From Microbacteriaceae bacterium (lineage in GTDB: Bacteria; Actinomycetota; Actinomycetes; Actinomycetales; Microbacteriaceae), in contig JAODAT010000075.1 of the NCBI GenBank assembly GCA_025463565.1, positions 1 to 64,000 of the forward strand: a stretch of 64,000 nucleotides of DNA, given 5' to 3'. Positions 51,351 to 60,844 of this stretch are shown one piece after another. Positions within the stretch are counted from its first letter, which is position 1; every line of letters starts with the position of its first letter. Both the position numbers and the translations under genes were made by a program. The notes under the pieces were generated by a model. The model did not search any database. It was not told the origin of the DNA and saw nothing but the letters and a program-made list of their open reading frames with translations.

Positions 51351-52457
51351 TCAGATGTTGAGAAAACGGTCGCGGAGCTTCGCGAACAGTCCCTGCTGGA
51401 AGTGCGTGAGTGCGGGCGGGCTCACCTTGCGGCCGCCCGCGAACTGCTTGATGAGCTCCTGCTCCTTGCCGGTCAGTTTCGTGGGCGTCGCCACCTGGAT
51501 GCCGATCTTCAGGTCTCCGCGACCGCTCCCGCGGAGGTGCGTGATGCCGCGCTCCTTGACCGTGACGACCTCGGCGCTCTGGGTGCCGGGCTTGATGTCG
51601 AACGAGACCTCGCCATCGAGGGTCTTCAGGTTCGCCTTGGTTCCGAGGATGGCATCCGTCATCTGCACCTCGAGTGTCGCGAGCAGGTCATCGCCGTTGC
51701 GGCTGAACTGGTCGTGATGCTTCACCTTGATTTCGAGGTAGAGATCGCCGCTCTGGCCGCCGGCCGGGCCGACCTCGCCCTGGCCGGGAAGCTGGAGACG
51801 CAGTCCGGTCTCGACACCGCCCGGGATGTCGACCGGGACGGTGCGACGGGCGCGCACGCGGCCTTGGCCCTGGCAGGTGGGGCACGGGTTGGGGATGACG
51901 GTGCCGTAGCCACGGCAGGTTCCGCAGGGGCTCGAGGTCATGACATTGCCGAGCAGGCTGCGCACGGTGCGCTGGATCTGGCCGCTGCCGCGGCAGATGT
52001 CGCAGGTGACCGGGGTGGTTCCCGGCGCGCAGCAGTCGCCGTGGCAGGTCTCGCACAGCACGGCTGTGTCGATCTCGATCTCGCGCTTCGTTCCGAAGAC
52101 GATCTCGTCGAGATCCACCTCCACCCGCACCAAGGCATCCTGGCCACGCTCGCGTCGGGAGCGCGGGCCGCGGGTCTGCTGCCCGCCGCCGAAGAAGGTC
52201 TCGAAGATGTCGCTGAAGCCGCCGAAGTTGCCGCCGCCTCCGCCGAACCCGGCCTGCGGCCCGAGGTCGTACTGCTCGCGCTGTTGCGGGTCTGACAGCA
52301 CGTCATAGGCGTGCGTCACCAGCTTGAACCGCTCGGACGCGTCGGCGCCGGGGTTCACGTCGGGATGCAGCTCGCGCGCGAGGCGGCGATACGCCTTCTT
52401 GATCTCGTCCGTGGTCGCGCTGCGATCGACGCCGAGTACTTCGTAATGGTCAGCCAA
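51351..52457 (-). CDS. dnaJ: Chaperone protein DnaJ
   Basis: 368 residues; DnaK co-chaperone. J-domain with HPD ([10 protein letters not shown]), Gly/Phe-rich linker ([16 protein letters not shown]), four zinc-finger repeats ([32 protein letters not shown]; the first has D for G) and the C-terminal substrate domain. TTG 52457 ([14 protein letters not shown]) is the only start giving the J-domain N-terminus; AGGA lies upstream. It is cotranscribed with hrcA, 16 bp before it, and so is under CIRCE control. Confidence 0.96.
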   Translation of the reverse strand: MADHYEVLGVDRSATTDEIKKAYRRLARELHPDVNPGADASERFKLVTHAYDVLSDPQQREQYDLGPQAGFGGGGGNFGGFSDIFETFFGGGQQTRGPRSRRERGQDALVRVEVDLDEIVFGTKREIEIDTAVLCETCHGDCCAPGTTPVTCDICRGSGQIQRTVRSLLGNVMTSSPCGTCRGYGTVIPNPCPTCQGQGRVRARRTVPVDIPGGVETGLRLQLPGQGEVGPAGGQSGDLYLEIKVKHHDQFSRNGDDLLATLEVQMTDAILGTKANLKTLDGEVSFDIKPGTQSAEVVTVKERGITHLRGSGRGDLKIGIQVATPTKLTGKEQELIKQFAGGRKVSPPALTHFQQGLFAKLRDRFLNI

Positions 52458-52473
52458 GTGTGAGGTTCCTAAA

Positions 52474-53496
52474 TCAGTCCTCGCCGAGAAGGCGGGAGAG
52501 GTAGCGGGCGACGGCGCGAACCGCCGCGATGTTGTTCGAATAGTCCATGCGCGTGGGGCCGATGACGCCGAGTTTCGACACCTCACCGCCACTCGCCGAA
52601 TAGCCGGTCGCGAGCACCGAGGTCTCCCCCAGCCCGAACGACGCGTTCTCCTTGCCGATGCTCACCGAGAAGCCGTTCTGCTCAGGCTCCATCTCGCCGA
52701 ACAGTCGGAGAAGCGTGACCTGCTCCTCGATCGCTTCGAGCACCGGATAGATGCTGCCGGTGAAGTCGTCTTCCGTGCGCACCAGGTTGGCTGTGCCGGC
52801 CATCACCAGTCGTTCCTGCCGGTTCGCCAGCACCTGGTCCATCAGCGCGGCCGCAACCTGTTCGACCACTTTTCGCTGATGCTGGGCGAACTGCTGCGGC
52901 AGCGCGCCGAGCTTCTCTGCGGCCTCGGCCAGCCCGAGGCCTCCGAGCGCCGCATTGAGGCTGGTACGTAACTGCCTGAGGAACTCCTCATCGACGACCG
53001 CGTTCACGTCGATGAGCCGCTGCTCGACGCGACCGGTGTCGGTGATCAGCACCGTCATCATGCGCGTGGCGCTGAGGCTCACGAGTTCGATGTGCCGGAT
53101 GCGGGATCGGCTGAGCGAGGGATATTGCACGAGAGCGACCTGGTGGGTCAGCTGGGAAAGCAGGCGAACGGTTCGGCTGAGCACCTCGTCGAGGTCGGTG
53201 GATGAGCCGAGAAAGGTCTCGATGGCGGTGCGCTGGGCGGGGCTCAACGGCCGCAGGTCGGCGAGCTGGTTGACGAAGACCCGGTAGCCCTTGTCGGTGG
53301 GGATGCGACCCGACGAGGTGTGCGGGGCCGCGATCAGCTCCTCCTCTTCGAGGAGCGCCATGTCGTTGCGGATGGTCGCCGCCGACACGCCGAACGAGTG
53401 TCGATCGACGATCGACTTCGAGCCAACGGGCTCGCGGGAGGCGACGTAATCCTGCACGATGACCCGCAACACCTCGAGACTCCGCTCCGAGACCAC
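52474..53496 (-). CDS. hrcA: Heat-inducible transcription repressor HrcA
   Basis: 340 residues. Winged-helix N-terminus '[70 protein letters not shown]', then the GAF-like and dimerisation domains ending '[29 protein letters not shown]'. It represses heat-shock genes by binding CIRCE, which is present 22 bp upstream of its own GTG start. Confidence 0.97.
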   Translation of the reverse strand: MVSERSLEVLRVIVQDYVASREPVGSKSIVDRHSFGVSAATIRNDMALLEEEELIAAPHTSSGRIPTDKGYRVFVNQLADLRPLSPAQRTAIETFLGSSTDLDEVLSRTVRLLSQLTHQVALVQYPSLSRSRIRHIELVSLSATRMMTVLITDTGRVEQRLIDVNAVVDEEFLRQLRTSLNAALGGLGLAEAAEKLGALPQQFAQHQRKVVEQVAAALMDQVLANRQERLVMAGTANLVRTEDDFTGSIYPVLEAIEEQVTLLRLFGEMEPEQNGFSVSIGKENASFGLGETSVLATGYSASGGEVSKLGVIGPTRMDYSNNIAAVRAVARYLSRLLGED

Positions 53497-53518
53497 CGCT
53501 CACCGCCCTTCCACAGCC

Positions 53519-53545
53519 TTAGCACTCGACACACTCGACTGCTAA
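53519..53545. promoter_or_regulatory. CIRCE operator of hrcA-dnaJ
   Basis: TTAGCACTC-N9-GACTGCTAA differs from the consensus (TTAGCACTC-N9-GAGTGCTAA) at one position. A -10 hexamer TACAAT for hrcA (minus strand, 53545-53550) directly abuts it, so HrcA binding would block transcription start. Confidence 0.92.
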
Positions 53546-53589
53546 TTGTATCGCGAGATGGGACGACTCACCCATTGCACGCGGGGCAA

Positions 53590-53606
53590 ATAAGGCGCTA
53601 CCTTAT
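53590..53606. promoter_or_regulatory. Inverted repeat overlapping the promoter of the first DUF4870 gene
   Basis: ATAAGG-CGCTA-CCTTAT is a perfect 6-5-6 repeat. It overlaps a possible plus-strand promoter, TTGCAC (53575-53580), 18 bp, TACCTT (53599-53604). Confidence 0.5.
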
Positions 53607-53711
53607 GGCTGTGCTTGCGCAGTGCCACCACATCGGGGGCCAGCACCGGCGCAGGCCCAAACTCTTTCCTGCTCCCCAGGACAGACCCGTTCACCTGAAA
53701 GGCATCGCACA

Positions 53712-54086
53712 ATGACCGAACCCACTCCCGCACCTGCAGCAGCCGCTCCGTTCACCGAGGCCGAGGACAAGCAGTACTCGATGCTGGCGACGTTCCTCAA
53801 CATCATCCTTCTCATCCCGGGGCTCGTCTTCTACATCGCCTTCCGCACTCGTGGCCCGAAGATCGGCGAGCAGAGCAAGGAGAACCTGAACTGGACGATC
53901 AACATCACGGCGCTCTACATCATCTGCTTCATCCTTGAGCTCATCCCGTTCATCGGCCTCCTGTTCCTGCTGCTCACCTTCGCGCTGGGCATCATCAACC
54001 TGATCTTCTCGATCCTCGGCGGCGTCAAGCTCAGCAACACGGGCGAGACCTACCGCTACCCGGTCAACATCCGCTGGATCAAGTAG
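53712..54086 (+). CDS. DUF4870-domain membrane protein
   Basis: 124 residues. Hydrophilic N-terminus, then three membrane helices in the Tic20-like DUF4870 pattern ('YSMLATFLNIILLIPGLVFYIAF', 'NWTINITALYIICFILELIPFIGLLFLLLTFALGIINLIFSILGG') and the terminal 'YRYPVNIRWIK'. Function unknown. ATG 53712 has AAAGG upstream. It ends before a strong hairpin and a second DUF4870 gene. Confidence 0.88.
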   Translation: MTEPTPAPAAAAPFTEAEDKQYSMLATFLNIILLIPGLVFYIAFRTRGPKIGEQSKENLNWTINITALYIICFILELIPFIGLLFLLLTFALGIINLIFSILGGVKLSNTGETYRYPVNIRWIK

Positions 54087-54100
54087 TCGCTTTCTTCACC

Positions 54101-54138
54101 GCACGAGGCCCCGGAACCCAGGTTCCGGGGCCTCGTGC
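54101..54138 (+). terminator. Perfect 18-bp stem-loop after the first DUF4870 gene
   Basis: GCACGAGGCCCCGGAACC and its complement are separated by only two bases, followed by CGTTTAAT. It is GC-rich and has a weak T-tract, so a terminator is plausible. The same T-run is the -10 of the next gene. Confidence 0.75.
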
Positions 54139-54152
54139 CGTTTAATGGAGCC

Positions 54153-54494
54153 ATGACAGACAACGCCATAACAGACAACGACAGCCGCCTCTGGGCGACG
54201 CTCATCCATCTCGGCGGCATCTTCTTCCACCTGGTTCCGGCGCTCATCGGCTTCGTCGTCCTCGGCGAACGTGGGGCCTTCATCCGCAATGAGACGCGCT
54301 CGGCCCTCAACTTCCAGCTGACGCTCCTGATCGGCTACGTCGTCGGCTTCTTCACCGTCTGGATCCTGGTCGGCTTCGTCGTGCTCTTCGTCGCGGTTGT
54401 GTTCAACATCGTCTTCAGCATCCTCGCCGCGATCTCGGCGTACCGCGGCGAGCACTGGGACTACCCGGTCTCGATCGCCTTCATCAAGGCCTAG
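54153..54494 (+). CDS. DUF4870-domain membrane protein (paralogue)
   Basis: 113 residues with the DUF4870 layout: 'RLWATLIHLGGIFFHLVPALIGFVVLGER', 'NFQLTLLIGYVVGFFTVWILVGFVVLFVAVVFNIVFSILAAISAYRGEHWDYPVSIAFIK'. It is a diverged tandem paralogue of the preceding gene. ATG 54153 is preceded by GGAG and also lies six bases after TTTAAT. The stop overlaps convergent hemW by four bases. Confidence 0.88.
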   Translation: MTDNAITDNDSRLWATLIHLGGIFFHLVPALIGFVVLGERGAFIRNETRSALNFQLTLLIGYVVGFFTVWILVGFVVLFVAVVFNIVFSILAAISAYRGEHWDYPVSIAFIKA

Positions 54495-55711
54495 TCGCCC
54501 AATAGGCGCCGCACCACGAGGTCGGCAAGAAGTCGTCCCCGCAGGGTGAGGGTCACTGTGCCGTGGAGTGCTTCGGCCGGTTCCACCAGTCCCTCGGCAA
54601 TCAGTCCGGCGACGGCGGTGCGCCCCGCCGGCTCGAGCTCGGACACCGCGAGCCCCTCCCGGATGCGCGAGCGCAGCAGCACTCGCTCCACCCGGCGCGT
54701 CTCGTCGTCCAGGGTCTCGCGGCCGGCGGCCGGGGACTGCCCGGCCAGAATGCGCTCGGCGTAGGCCGCCGGGTGCTTCACGTTCCACCAGCGCACACCG
54801 CCGATGTGGCTGTGGGCACCCGGCCCGATGCCCCACCAGTCGTGACCCTGCCAGTACGCGAGGTTGTGGCGAGAGGCGTGTTCCTCGGACCGTGACCAAT
54901 TGCTCACCTCGTACCAGTCGAATCCCTCGTCGCCGAGGCGGGCATCCGCCAGTTCGTACATGTCGGCCTGCAGGTCGTCGTCCGGTTGCGCGATCTCGCC
55001 CCGCCTGATCTGTCGCGCCAGCTTTGTGCCGTTCTCGACGATGAGCGCGTATGCGGAGATATGGTCCGGCTGCTGCGCGAGCGCCATGTCGACGGATGTC
55101 GCCCAGTCGTCCAGCGACTCCCCCGGCGTCCCGTAGATGAGGTCAAGGCTCACCTGCAGGCCGGCATCCCGCGCCCACTCGACCACCAACGGGATTCGCG
55201 CGGGGTCGTGGGTGCGCTCCAGGGTTGCGAGCACGTGCGGCACAGCGGACTGCATGCCGAACGAGACCCGGGTGAAGCCGGCATCCGCGAGCCGGCGAAG
55301 ATACGCGGCGTCCACCGAGTCCGGGTTCGCCTCGGTTGTCACCTCGGCGCCAGGCGCGAGCCCCCACGCGGCGCGAACGGCGGCGAGCATGTCCGCCAGG
55401 TCGGACGACGGAAGCATCGTGGGCGTGCCGCCGCCGAAGAACACCGTCGAGACCTCGCGCTGCGGCAGATCGCCGAGCACGCGAGTGGCAAACGCCACCT
55501 CGGTGATGGCCTGGCCTGAGTAGTCGGAGCGCGAGACCCCGCGCAGCTCCTCCGCCGTGTATGTGTTGAAGTCGCAATACCCGCATCGAACCCGGCAGAA
55601 CGGCACGTGCAGGTAGACGCCGAAGTTGCGCGTCTCCGCGCCAACGGCGACGGATGCCGGCAATGCCCCGTCGAGCGGTGCCGGGTCGGCGATCGGCAGG
55701 GCGCTGGGCAT
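54491..55711 (-). CDS. hemW: Radical SAM HemW (coproporphyrinogen III oxidase-like)
   Basis: 406 residues. The radical-SAM cluster motif CRVRCGYCDFNTY (CxxxCxxC), 'VFFGGGTPTMLPS', 'VTTEANPDSVD', 'RVSFGMQSAVPHVL' and 'SLDLIYGTPGESLDDW' match HemN-like proteins. Actinobacterial members at this locus are HemW heme chaperones rather than true oxygen-independent oxidases. It lies upstream of hrcA, in conserved order, apart from the two DUF4870 genes. Confidence 0.93.
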   Translation of the reverse strand: MPSALPIADPAPLDGALPASVAVGAETRNFGVYLHVPFCRVRCGYCDFNTYTAEELRGVSRSDYSGQAITEVAFATRVLGDLPQREVSTVFFGGGTPTMLPSSDLADMLAAVRAAWGLAPGAEVTTEANPDSVDAAYLRRLADAGFTRVSFGMQSAVPHVLATLERTHDPARIPLVVEWARDAGLQVSLDLIYGTPGESLDDWATSVDMALAQQPDHISAYALIVENGTKLARQIRRGEIAQPDDDLQADMYELADARLGDEGFDWYEVSNWSRSEEHASRHNLAYWQGHDWWGIGPGAHSHIGGVRWWNVKHPAAYAERILAGQSPAAGRETLDDETRRVERVLLRSRIREGLAVSELEPAGRTAVAGLIAEGLVEPAEALHGTVTLTLRGRLLADLVVRRLLGD

Positions 55712-55723
55712 CCCGCAATTCTC
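55712..55723 (-). promoter_or_regulatory. Possible leaderless promoter of hemW
   Basis: GAGAAT (55718-55723), TGCGGG, ATG 55711. The dusB start has a nearly identical arrangement, GAGAAT-TGCAGG-GTG at 15243-15255. Confidence 0.3.
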
Positions 55724-55729
55724 CCAGTG

Positions 55730-56386
55730 TTAGGAGAGCTGCCCGGACAGTGTGGCGAAATAGCGGCGGGTGTAGAAGGCCTGCGACACCCGCAGCACCG
55801 GGTAGACGACCCACCAGAACCGGCTGGCCGGGCGCGAGAATGCCCGGATCTCGAGCCAGACCGAGCCGTCCTCCGTGCGGTCGACGACGAACGACTCCTC
55901 GCCGTCCTCCGGATGCCCGCGCAGCGTGCCGTAGGCGAATCCCTTGCGGTTCGGCTCGTCGATGACGTAGACCACTCGCGCCGGCGCCTTCACCCGGAAC
56001 GGCCCAAACGGAACGCCGAGCAGCGCGGTGTCACCCGGCGCCACGAAGGCCACGCCATCGGGACCGAAGGTGTGCTCCCCGTCGGTGTCGATCGACGAGG
56101 GGGTGATCGGCTCCCCCGTCTCGTCGAAAGAGACCGGCATATAGGTGAGCTCGCTCACCTCGGTCGGCGATTCCGTGAGTTCCACCTTGAAACCGGCGCG
56201 GCGCTGGATGCCCCAGGTGAGGATCTCCGTGCAGGCGTAGCGCCAGCGAGCGTCGCCGTGCCCGATACGGGTGCGCTCGGAGAACGGACGGTACCCGGCG
56301 GGCGGGTACGTCATGAGGTCTGGGGCCTGGGTGGCGCCGACGGCGCCGTAGCTGACCGGGCGCTCCCAGAGGGCGAGAGCGGACAT
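55730..56386 (-). CDS. DUF1990-family protein
   Basis: 218 residues, soluble. 'PPAGYRPFSERTRIGHGDARWRYACTEILTWGIQRRAGF' is the hallmark opening of DUF1990, and 'FGPFRVKAPARVVYVIDEPNRKGFAYGTLRGHPEDGEESFVV' the core. Homologues are plant and actinobacterial proteins of unknown activity, possibly START/lipocalin-like. ATG 56386 follows TAAAAT by six bases. Confidence 0.88.
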   Translation of the reverse strand: MSALALWERPVSYGAVGATQAPDLMTYPPAGYRPFSERTRIGHGDARWRYACTEILTWGIQRRAGFKVELTESPTEVSELTYMPVSFDETGEPITPSSIDTDGEHTFGPDGVAFVAPGDTALLGVPFGPFRVKAPARVVYVIDEPNRKGFAYGTLRGHPEDGEESFVVDRTEDGSVWLEIRAFSRPASRFWWVVYPVLRVSQAFYTRRYFATLSGQLS

Positions 56387-56398
56387 GTCGCCATTTTA
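56387..56398 (-). promoter_or_regulatory. Putative leaderless promoter of the DUF1990 gene
   Basis: TAAAAT (56393-56398), six bases, ATG 56386; no Shine-Dalgarno. Confidence 0.5.
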
Positions 56399-56443
56399 CG
56401 GCGATGTCCTCACTTATGCCGACCGGGAGCTACCGGTTGACAG

Positions 56444-58219
56444 CTAGACCCCCAAAAGCTGCTTCGCGTCGAGGGCGAACAGGTCGTCCGATCCCGCGGT
56501 CGCTGCGCCGAACAGGCCGCCGGCCTGCGGCAGCAACTGCTCGGCGAAGAAGCGGGCGAGCACGAGCTGCTGCTCCGCCTGCGAGGCGTCGTCCAGGGTC
56601 GCAGCGACGACAGCCGACTTGGCGAGAAGCCAGCCGCCGACGATGAGCCCCCACATGCGCTGGTACGGCGACGAGCCGGACAGGATCGCGTTCGGGTCTT
56701 TCTGGCCGGTGCGCAGCATCCACTCGGTCGTCTTCTGCAGAATGTCGAACTGGGTTCCGAGCTCCGCGCGCATGCTCGCGAAGCCGTCGCCGGCGGCGTC
56801 GAGCTGAGGCAGGATCTCGCGCATCTGGTCGATGAACTCCAGGAACGAGGCGCCGCTGCGAACACCGAGCTTGCGGCCGACGAGGTCCGCCGCCTGGATG
56901 CCGTTCGTGCCCTCGTAGATGGGGGTGATGCGCACGTCGCGGTAGTGCTGCGCGGCGCCGGTCTCCTCGATGAAGCCCATGCCGCCGAAGCACTGCAGCG
57001 CGAGCGACGAGACCTCGACGCCCATGTCGGTGCCGAACGCCTTGCAGATCGGGGTGAGCAGGCCGACGATCTCGGATGCCCGGGTGCGGCGTGCGTCGTC
57101 CGTGTCGTGGGTCGAGTGGTCGATTTGCACGGCGTTGAACAGCATCATGCGGCGCATCGCTGCGAGGTAGGCCTTCTGCGTGAGCAGCAGGCGGCGAACG
57201 TCGGGGAAGTCGATGATCGGTGAGTCCTCGGTCGCGCCGATCGCGCGCCCCTGCTTGCGCTCCTGCGCGTATGCGAGGGCACCCTGATAGGCGCGCTCCC
57301 CGATCGACAGTCCCTGGAGACCGACCGACAGCCGGGCGCTGTTCATCATGACGAACATGATGCGCATGCCGAGGTTCTCTTCACCGATGAGGTAGCCGGT
57401 CGCGTTGTCGTACTCGAGAACGCACGTCGGCGACGCGTGGATGCCGAGCTTGTGCTCGAGCGACAGCAGGTTGACGCCGTTTTTCTCGCCCGGGGTGCCG
57501 TCCTCCTTGAGGTGGTACTTCGGCACGATGAAGCACGAGATGCCGCGGGTGCCGGCGGGAGCGCCGGGCGTGCGCGCGAGCACCAGGTGCACGATCTGCT
57601 CGGCCATGTCGTGCTCGCCGTATGTAATGAAGATCTTCTGGCCGCTGATGGCGAAACTGCCGTCGCCGTTCGGGACGGCCTTCGTGACCAGGGCGCCGAC
57701 ATCCGACCCCGCCTGCGGCTCGGTGAGGTTCATGGTGCCGGTCCATTTGCCGGAGATCATGTTCGGCAGGTAGGTGTTCTTCTGCTCGTCGCTGCCATAG
57801 TGCAGCAGCGCGTCGATCGCGCCCTGGGTGAGCAGCGGGCACAGGGCGAATGCCATGTTGGAAGTGCCCATGATCTCCTGGATGGCGAGACCGACCGACC
57901 ACGGGAAGCCGCCGCCGTCGTACTCTTCCGGGAACGGCACCGAGCCCCACCCGGCGTCGACGTACTTCGCGTACGCCTCCTTGAAGCCGGTCGGCGTCAC
58001 GACGGAGCCATCGGGCTGGCGAACCGAGCCTTCGACATCTCCGGCACGGTTGGTGGGTGCGACCGTCTCGACCATGAAGTCCGCGCACTCCTCGAGGAGC
58101 CCTTTGACGGTGTCGAGGTCGGCGTGCTCGTAACCGGGCAGCGCGGCGACCTCCTGATAACCGACCACATGCTCGAGAACGAAGCCGAGATCGGACAGGG
58201 GTGGACGATATTCGCTCAT
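56444..58219 (-). CDS. Acyl-CoA dehydrogenase
   Basis: 591 residues, FAD-dependent first step of fatty acid beta-oxidation. It belongs to the long FadE5-like group with a C-terminal extension. 'NLTEPQAGSDVGAL' (FAD/acyl-CoA binding), 'ITYGEHDMAEQIVHLVLAR', 'CFGGMGFIEETGAAQHYRDVRITPIYEGTNGIQA' with the catalytic Glu in YEGTNGIQ. No other beta-oxidation gene is adjacent. ATG 58219 follows TACGCT by seven bases. Confidence 0.94.
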   Translation of the reverse strand: MSEYRPPLSDLGFVLEHVVGYQEVAALPGYEHADLDTVKGLLEECADFMVETVAPTNRAGDVEGSVRQPDGSVVTPTGFKEAYAKYVDAGWGSVPFPEEYDGGGFPWSVGLAIQEIMGTSNMAFALCPLLTQGAIDALLHYGSDEQKNTYLPNMISGKWTGTMNLTEPQAGSDVGALVTKAVPNGDGSFAISGQKIFITYGEHDMAEQIVHLVLARTPGAPAGTRGISCFIVPKYHLKEDGTPGEKNGVNLLSLEHKLGIHASPTCVLEYDNATGYLIGEENLGMRIMFVMMNSARLSVGLQGLSIGERAYQGALAYAQERKQGRAIGATEDSPIIDFPDVRRLLLTQKAYLAAMRRMMLFNAVQIDHSTHDTDDARRTRASEIVGLLTPICKAFGTDMGVEVSSLALQCFGGMGFIEETGAAQHYRDVRITPIYEGTNGIQAADLVGRKLGVRSGASFLEFIDQMREILPQLDAAGDGFASMRAELGTQFDILQKTTEWMLRTGQKDPNAILSGSSPYQRMWGLIVGGWLLAKSAVVAATLDDASQAEQQLVLARFFAEQLLPQAGGLFGAATAGSDDLFALDAKQLLGV

Positions 58220-58232
58220 GAATCGAAGCGTA
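58220..58232 (-). promoter_or_regulatory. Possible leaderless promoter of the acyl-CoA dehydrogenase gene
   Basis: TACGCT (58227-58232), seven bases, ATG 58219. Confidence 0.35.
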
Positions 58233-58338
58233 GTCGGGCTCGCGCAACGGTTCTAACCGGTTGACGTGTGCCACAACGCAACGCCTGCGAACGCTATTGG
58301 CATTGTGCCAATTGGCTAGAGCGTGCACCTGCTACTTC

Positions 58339-58430
58339 GGAAATTCAGGACTTTGGTCGAGTCCCGAAAGCCGGATGCCCGGCTTCCCGGGTCGCCTGGA
58401 AATCGCGAGTGACCAAAGTCCTGAATTTCC
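58339..58430. repeat. Inverted-repeat element copy 11 (56-bp interior)
   Basis: Arms 58339-58356 and 58413-58430 are perfect complements, extended by TC/GA. The interior contains AAGCCGG-ATGC-CCGGCTT, the strongest internal hairpin of the family. It lies 61 bp beyond the TM2 gene stop. Confidence 0.95.
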
Positions 58431-58491
58431 GAATGCGGCGGCGCGAAGTCGTCGGTTCGGAACAACTGACTCACTCCATCGGGCGCTTCGG

Positions 58492-58824
58492 CTACTCCCA
58501 GCGCGTGACGGGAAGCCCATCACCGTCGTGCGCGGAGCCGGCCAGGATGATGATCCAGTCGATGAGCGGCCAGATTCCCGCAGTGGCCCAGCCGAGGAGC
58601 AGTTTCGCAACGCCCATCCCGATGTTGCCGAGATAGAAACGGTCAACGCCGAGACCCCCGAGGAAGAATCCGAGAATGGATGCGACGGTACGGCTCTTCG
58701 GCGAGACCGCTCCCGCGTAGCGCACCAGCGGCCGCGACTCGACGTAGCTCGTGCCATCCCACCAGTGCTCGAGTGCGGGATTGCTTGGATCGGTGTACCA
58801 GCCGGGAGGCGCGGTGTTCGTCAT
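58492..58824 (-). CDS. DUF2510-TM2 domain membrane protein
   Basis: 110 residues. N-terminal DUF2510 motif 'PPGWYTDPSNPALEHWWDGTSYVE', then TM2: 'KSRTVASILGFFLGGLGVDRFYLGNIGMGVAKLLLGWATAGIWPLIDWIIIL' with the DRFYLG signature. TM2 proteins are small membrane proteins of unknown role. ATG 58824 follows TAGCAT by six bases. Confidence 0.92.
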   Translation of the reverse strand: MTNTAPPGWYTDPSNPALEHWWDGTSYVESRPLVRYAGAVSPKSRTVASILGFFLGGLGVDRFYLGNIGMGVAKLLLGWATAGIWPLIDWIIILAGSAHDGDGLPVTRWE

Positions 58825-58836
58825 CTCGCCATGCTA
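58825..58836 (-). promoter_or_regulatory. Putative leaderless promoter of the TM2 gene
   Basis: TAGCAT (58831-58836), six bases, ATG 58824. Confidence 0.5.
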
Positions 58837-58858
58837 CGGCGTGGGCACCTATCAGCCA

Positions 58859-58915
58859 CGAGAGTCGCCAAATTGTCCGTGCCACATACCTCTAGGGGCC
58901 ATTTGGCAACTCTCG
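58859..58915. terminator. 15-bp stem-loop after lepA
   Basis: CGAGAGTCGCCAAAT (58859-58873) pairs with ATTTGGCAACTCTCG (58901-58915), one mismatch, 27-nt loop. It starts 27 bp beyond the lepA stop and upstream of the TM2 promoter. It could be a lepA terminator or an operator; there is no T-run. Confidence 0.45.
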
Positions 58916-58942
58916 CGACCTGGTGGCCGAAAGAGCCTAGGG

Positions 58943-60814
58943 CTACTTCTTTTCCTTCTTCACCTCGGTGTCGCCCGACAGCGCGGCGATGAACGCCTCT
59001 TGCGGGACCTCGACGCGACCCACCATCTTCATGCGCTTCTTGCCCTCTTTCTGCTTCTCGAGCAGTTTGCGCTTGCGGGTGATGTCACCGCCGTAACACT
59101 TGGCGAGCACGTCTTTGCGCATCGCGCTGATCGACTCGCGCGCGATGATGCGAGCACCGATCGCCGCCTGGATCGGCACCTCGAACTGCTGGCGCGGGAT
59201 GAGTTTCTTGAGGCGCTCCGTCATCAGAAGCCCGTACGCGTACGCCTTCTCGCGGTGCACGATGGCGGAGAACGCGTCGACCGCTTCGCCCTGCAACAGG
59301 ATGTCGACCTTCACGAGGTCGGCCTCCTGGTCGCCGGACGGTTCGTAGTCGAGAGACGCATAGCCGGCGGTCTTGCTCTTCAGCTGGTCGAAGAAGTCGA
59401 ACACGATCTCGCCGAGCGGCATCGTGTAACGGATCTCAACCCGGTCTTCGCCGAAGTACTCCATGCCCAGCAGCGTGCCCCGGCGTCCCTGGCAGAGCTC
59501 CATGATCGTGCCCACGTAGTCCTTGGGCGCGAGGATCGCGGCCTTCACCATCGGCTCGGTGACCGTAGCGATCTTGGTGCCGGACGGGAACTCGCTCGGG
59601 TTGGTGACCGTGTACTGCTTCTTGTCCTCTGTCGTGACCTCGTAAGTCACTGAGGGGGCGGTCGCGATCAGGTCGAGACCGAACTCGCGCTCCAGGCGCT
59701 CGGTGATGATCTCGAGGTGCAGCAGGCCGAGGAATCCGCAGCGGAAACCGAAGCCGAGAGCGACCGAGGTCTCCGGCTCGTAGTTGAGGGAAGCATCCGA
59801 CAGTTTCAGCTTGTCGAGCGCCTCGCGCAGGATTGGGTAGTCGCTGCCGTCGATCGGGTACAGCCCCGAGAACACCATCGGCTTCGGGTCGGTGTATCCG
59901 GGCAGCGCCTTGGTCGACGGTTTCTGCGCGTTGGTGACCGTGTCGCCCACCTTCGACTGGCGAACGTCTTTCACGCCGGTGATCAGGTAGCCAACCTCGC
60001 CTACGCCCAGGCCCTTGGTGGGGGTCGGCTCCGGTGAGCTCACGCCGATCTCGAGCAGTTCGTGGATGGCGCGGGTCGACATCATCTGCACCCGCTCACG
60101 CGGCGAGAGCGAGCCGTCGATCATGCGCACATAGGTGATGACGCCGCGGTACGAGTCGTAGACGGAGTCGAAGATCATCGCTCGCGCGGGAGCCTTCGGG
60201 TCGCCCTGCGGCGCGGGAATCAGCCGCACGACCTCGTCGAGCAGCTCCTCGACGCCCATTCCCGTCTTGCCCGAGACGCGAAGAACGTCTTCCGGCTTGC
60301 CGCCGATGAGACCGGCCAGCTCCTTCGCGTACTTCTCCGGGTCGGCGGCCGGCAGGTCGATCTTGTTGAGCACCGGGATGATGGTGAGGTCGTTGTCGAG
60401 CGCCAGGTACAGGTTCGCGAGCGTCTGCGCCTCGATGCCCTGGGCGGCGTCCACCAGGAGGATCGCGCCCTCGCAGGCGGCGAGCGAGCGCGACACCTCG
60501 TAGGTGAAGTCGACGTGCCCGGGGGTGTCGATCATGTTCAGCGCGTAGGTCTGGCTTGCGCCTGAAGAATCGGAGAAGGCCCACGGCATCCGCACGGCCT
60601 GGCTCTTGATGGTGATGCCGCGCTCGCGCTCGATGTCCATGCGGTCGAGGTACTGGGCGCGCATGTCGCGGTCGCTGACCACGCCGGTGATGCCCAGCAT
60701 GCGATCGGCGAGGGTCGACTTGCCATGGTCGATGTGCGCGATGATGCAGAAGTTGCGGATGAAGGCGGGGTCGGTGGATGCCGGCTGGAGGGCCTTGGAT
60801 GCGCGCGGGGACAT
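58943..60814 (-). CDS. lepA: Elongation factor 4 (LepA)
   Basis: 623 residues from ATG 60814 (626 from ATG 60823). Ribosome-associated GTPase: G1 [10 protein letters not shown]2 'RERGITI', G3 DTPGHVDF, G4 NKIDLPAA, then domains II, IV and the EF4-specific C-terminal domain '[25 protein letters not shown]'. [11 protein letters not shown] is the more usual start, and GACAAT lies seven bases before it; the upstream ATG has no better signal. Confidence 0.96.
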   Translation of the reverse strand: MSPRASKALQPASTDPAFIRNFCIIAHIDHGKSTLADRMLGITGVVSDRDMRAQYLDRMDIERERGITIKSQAVRMPWAFSDSSGASQTYALNMIDTPGHVDFTYEVSRSLAACEGAILLVDAAQGIEAQTLANLYLALDNDLTIIPVLNKIDLPAADPEKYAKELAGLIGGKPEDVLRVSGKTGMGVEELLDEVVRLIPAPQGDPKAPARAMIFDSVYDSYRGVITYVRMIDGSLSPRERVQMMSTRAIHELLEIGVSSPEPTPTKGLGVGEVGYLITGVKDVRQSKVGDTVTNAQKPSTKALPGYTDPKPMVFSGLYPIDGSDYPILREALDKLKLSDASLNYEPETSVALGFGFRCGFLGLLHLEIITERLEREFGLDLIATAPSVTYEVTTEDKKQYTVTNPSEFPSGTKIATVTEPMVKAAILAPKDYVGTIMELCQGRRGTLLGMEYFGEDRVEIRYTMPLGEIVFDFFDQLKSKTAGYASLDYEPSGDQEADLVKVDILLQGEAVDAFSAIVHREKAYAYGLLMTERLKKLIPRQQFEVPIQAAIGARIIARESISAMRKDVLAKCYGGDITRKRKLLEKQKEGKKRMKMVGRVEVPQEAFIAALSGDTEVKKEKK

Positions 60815-60844
60815 TTGACACATTGTCCCATGAGGGAAGCCCGG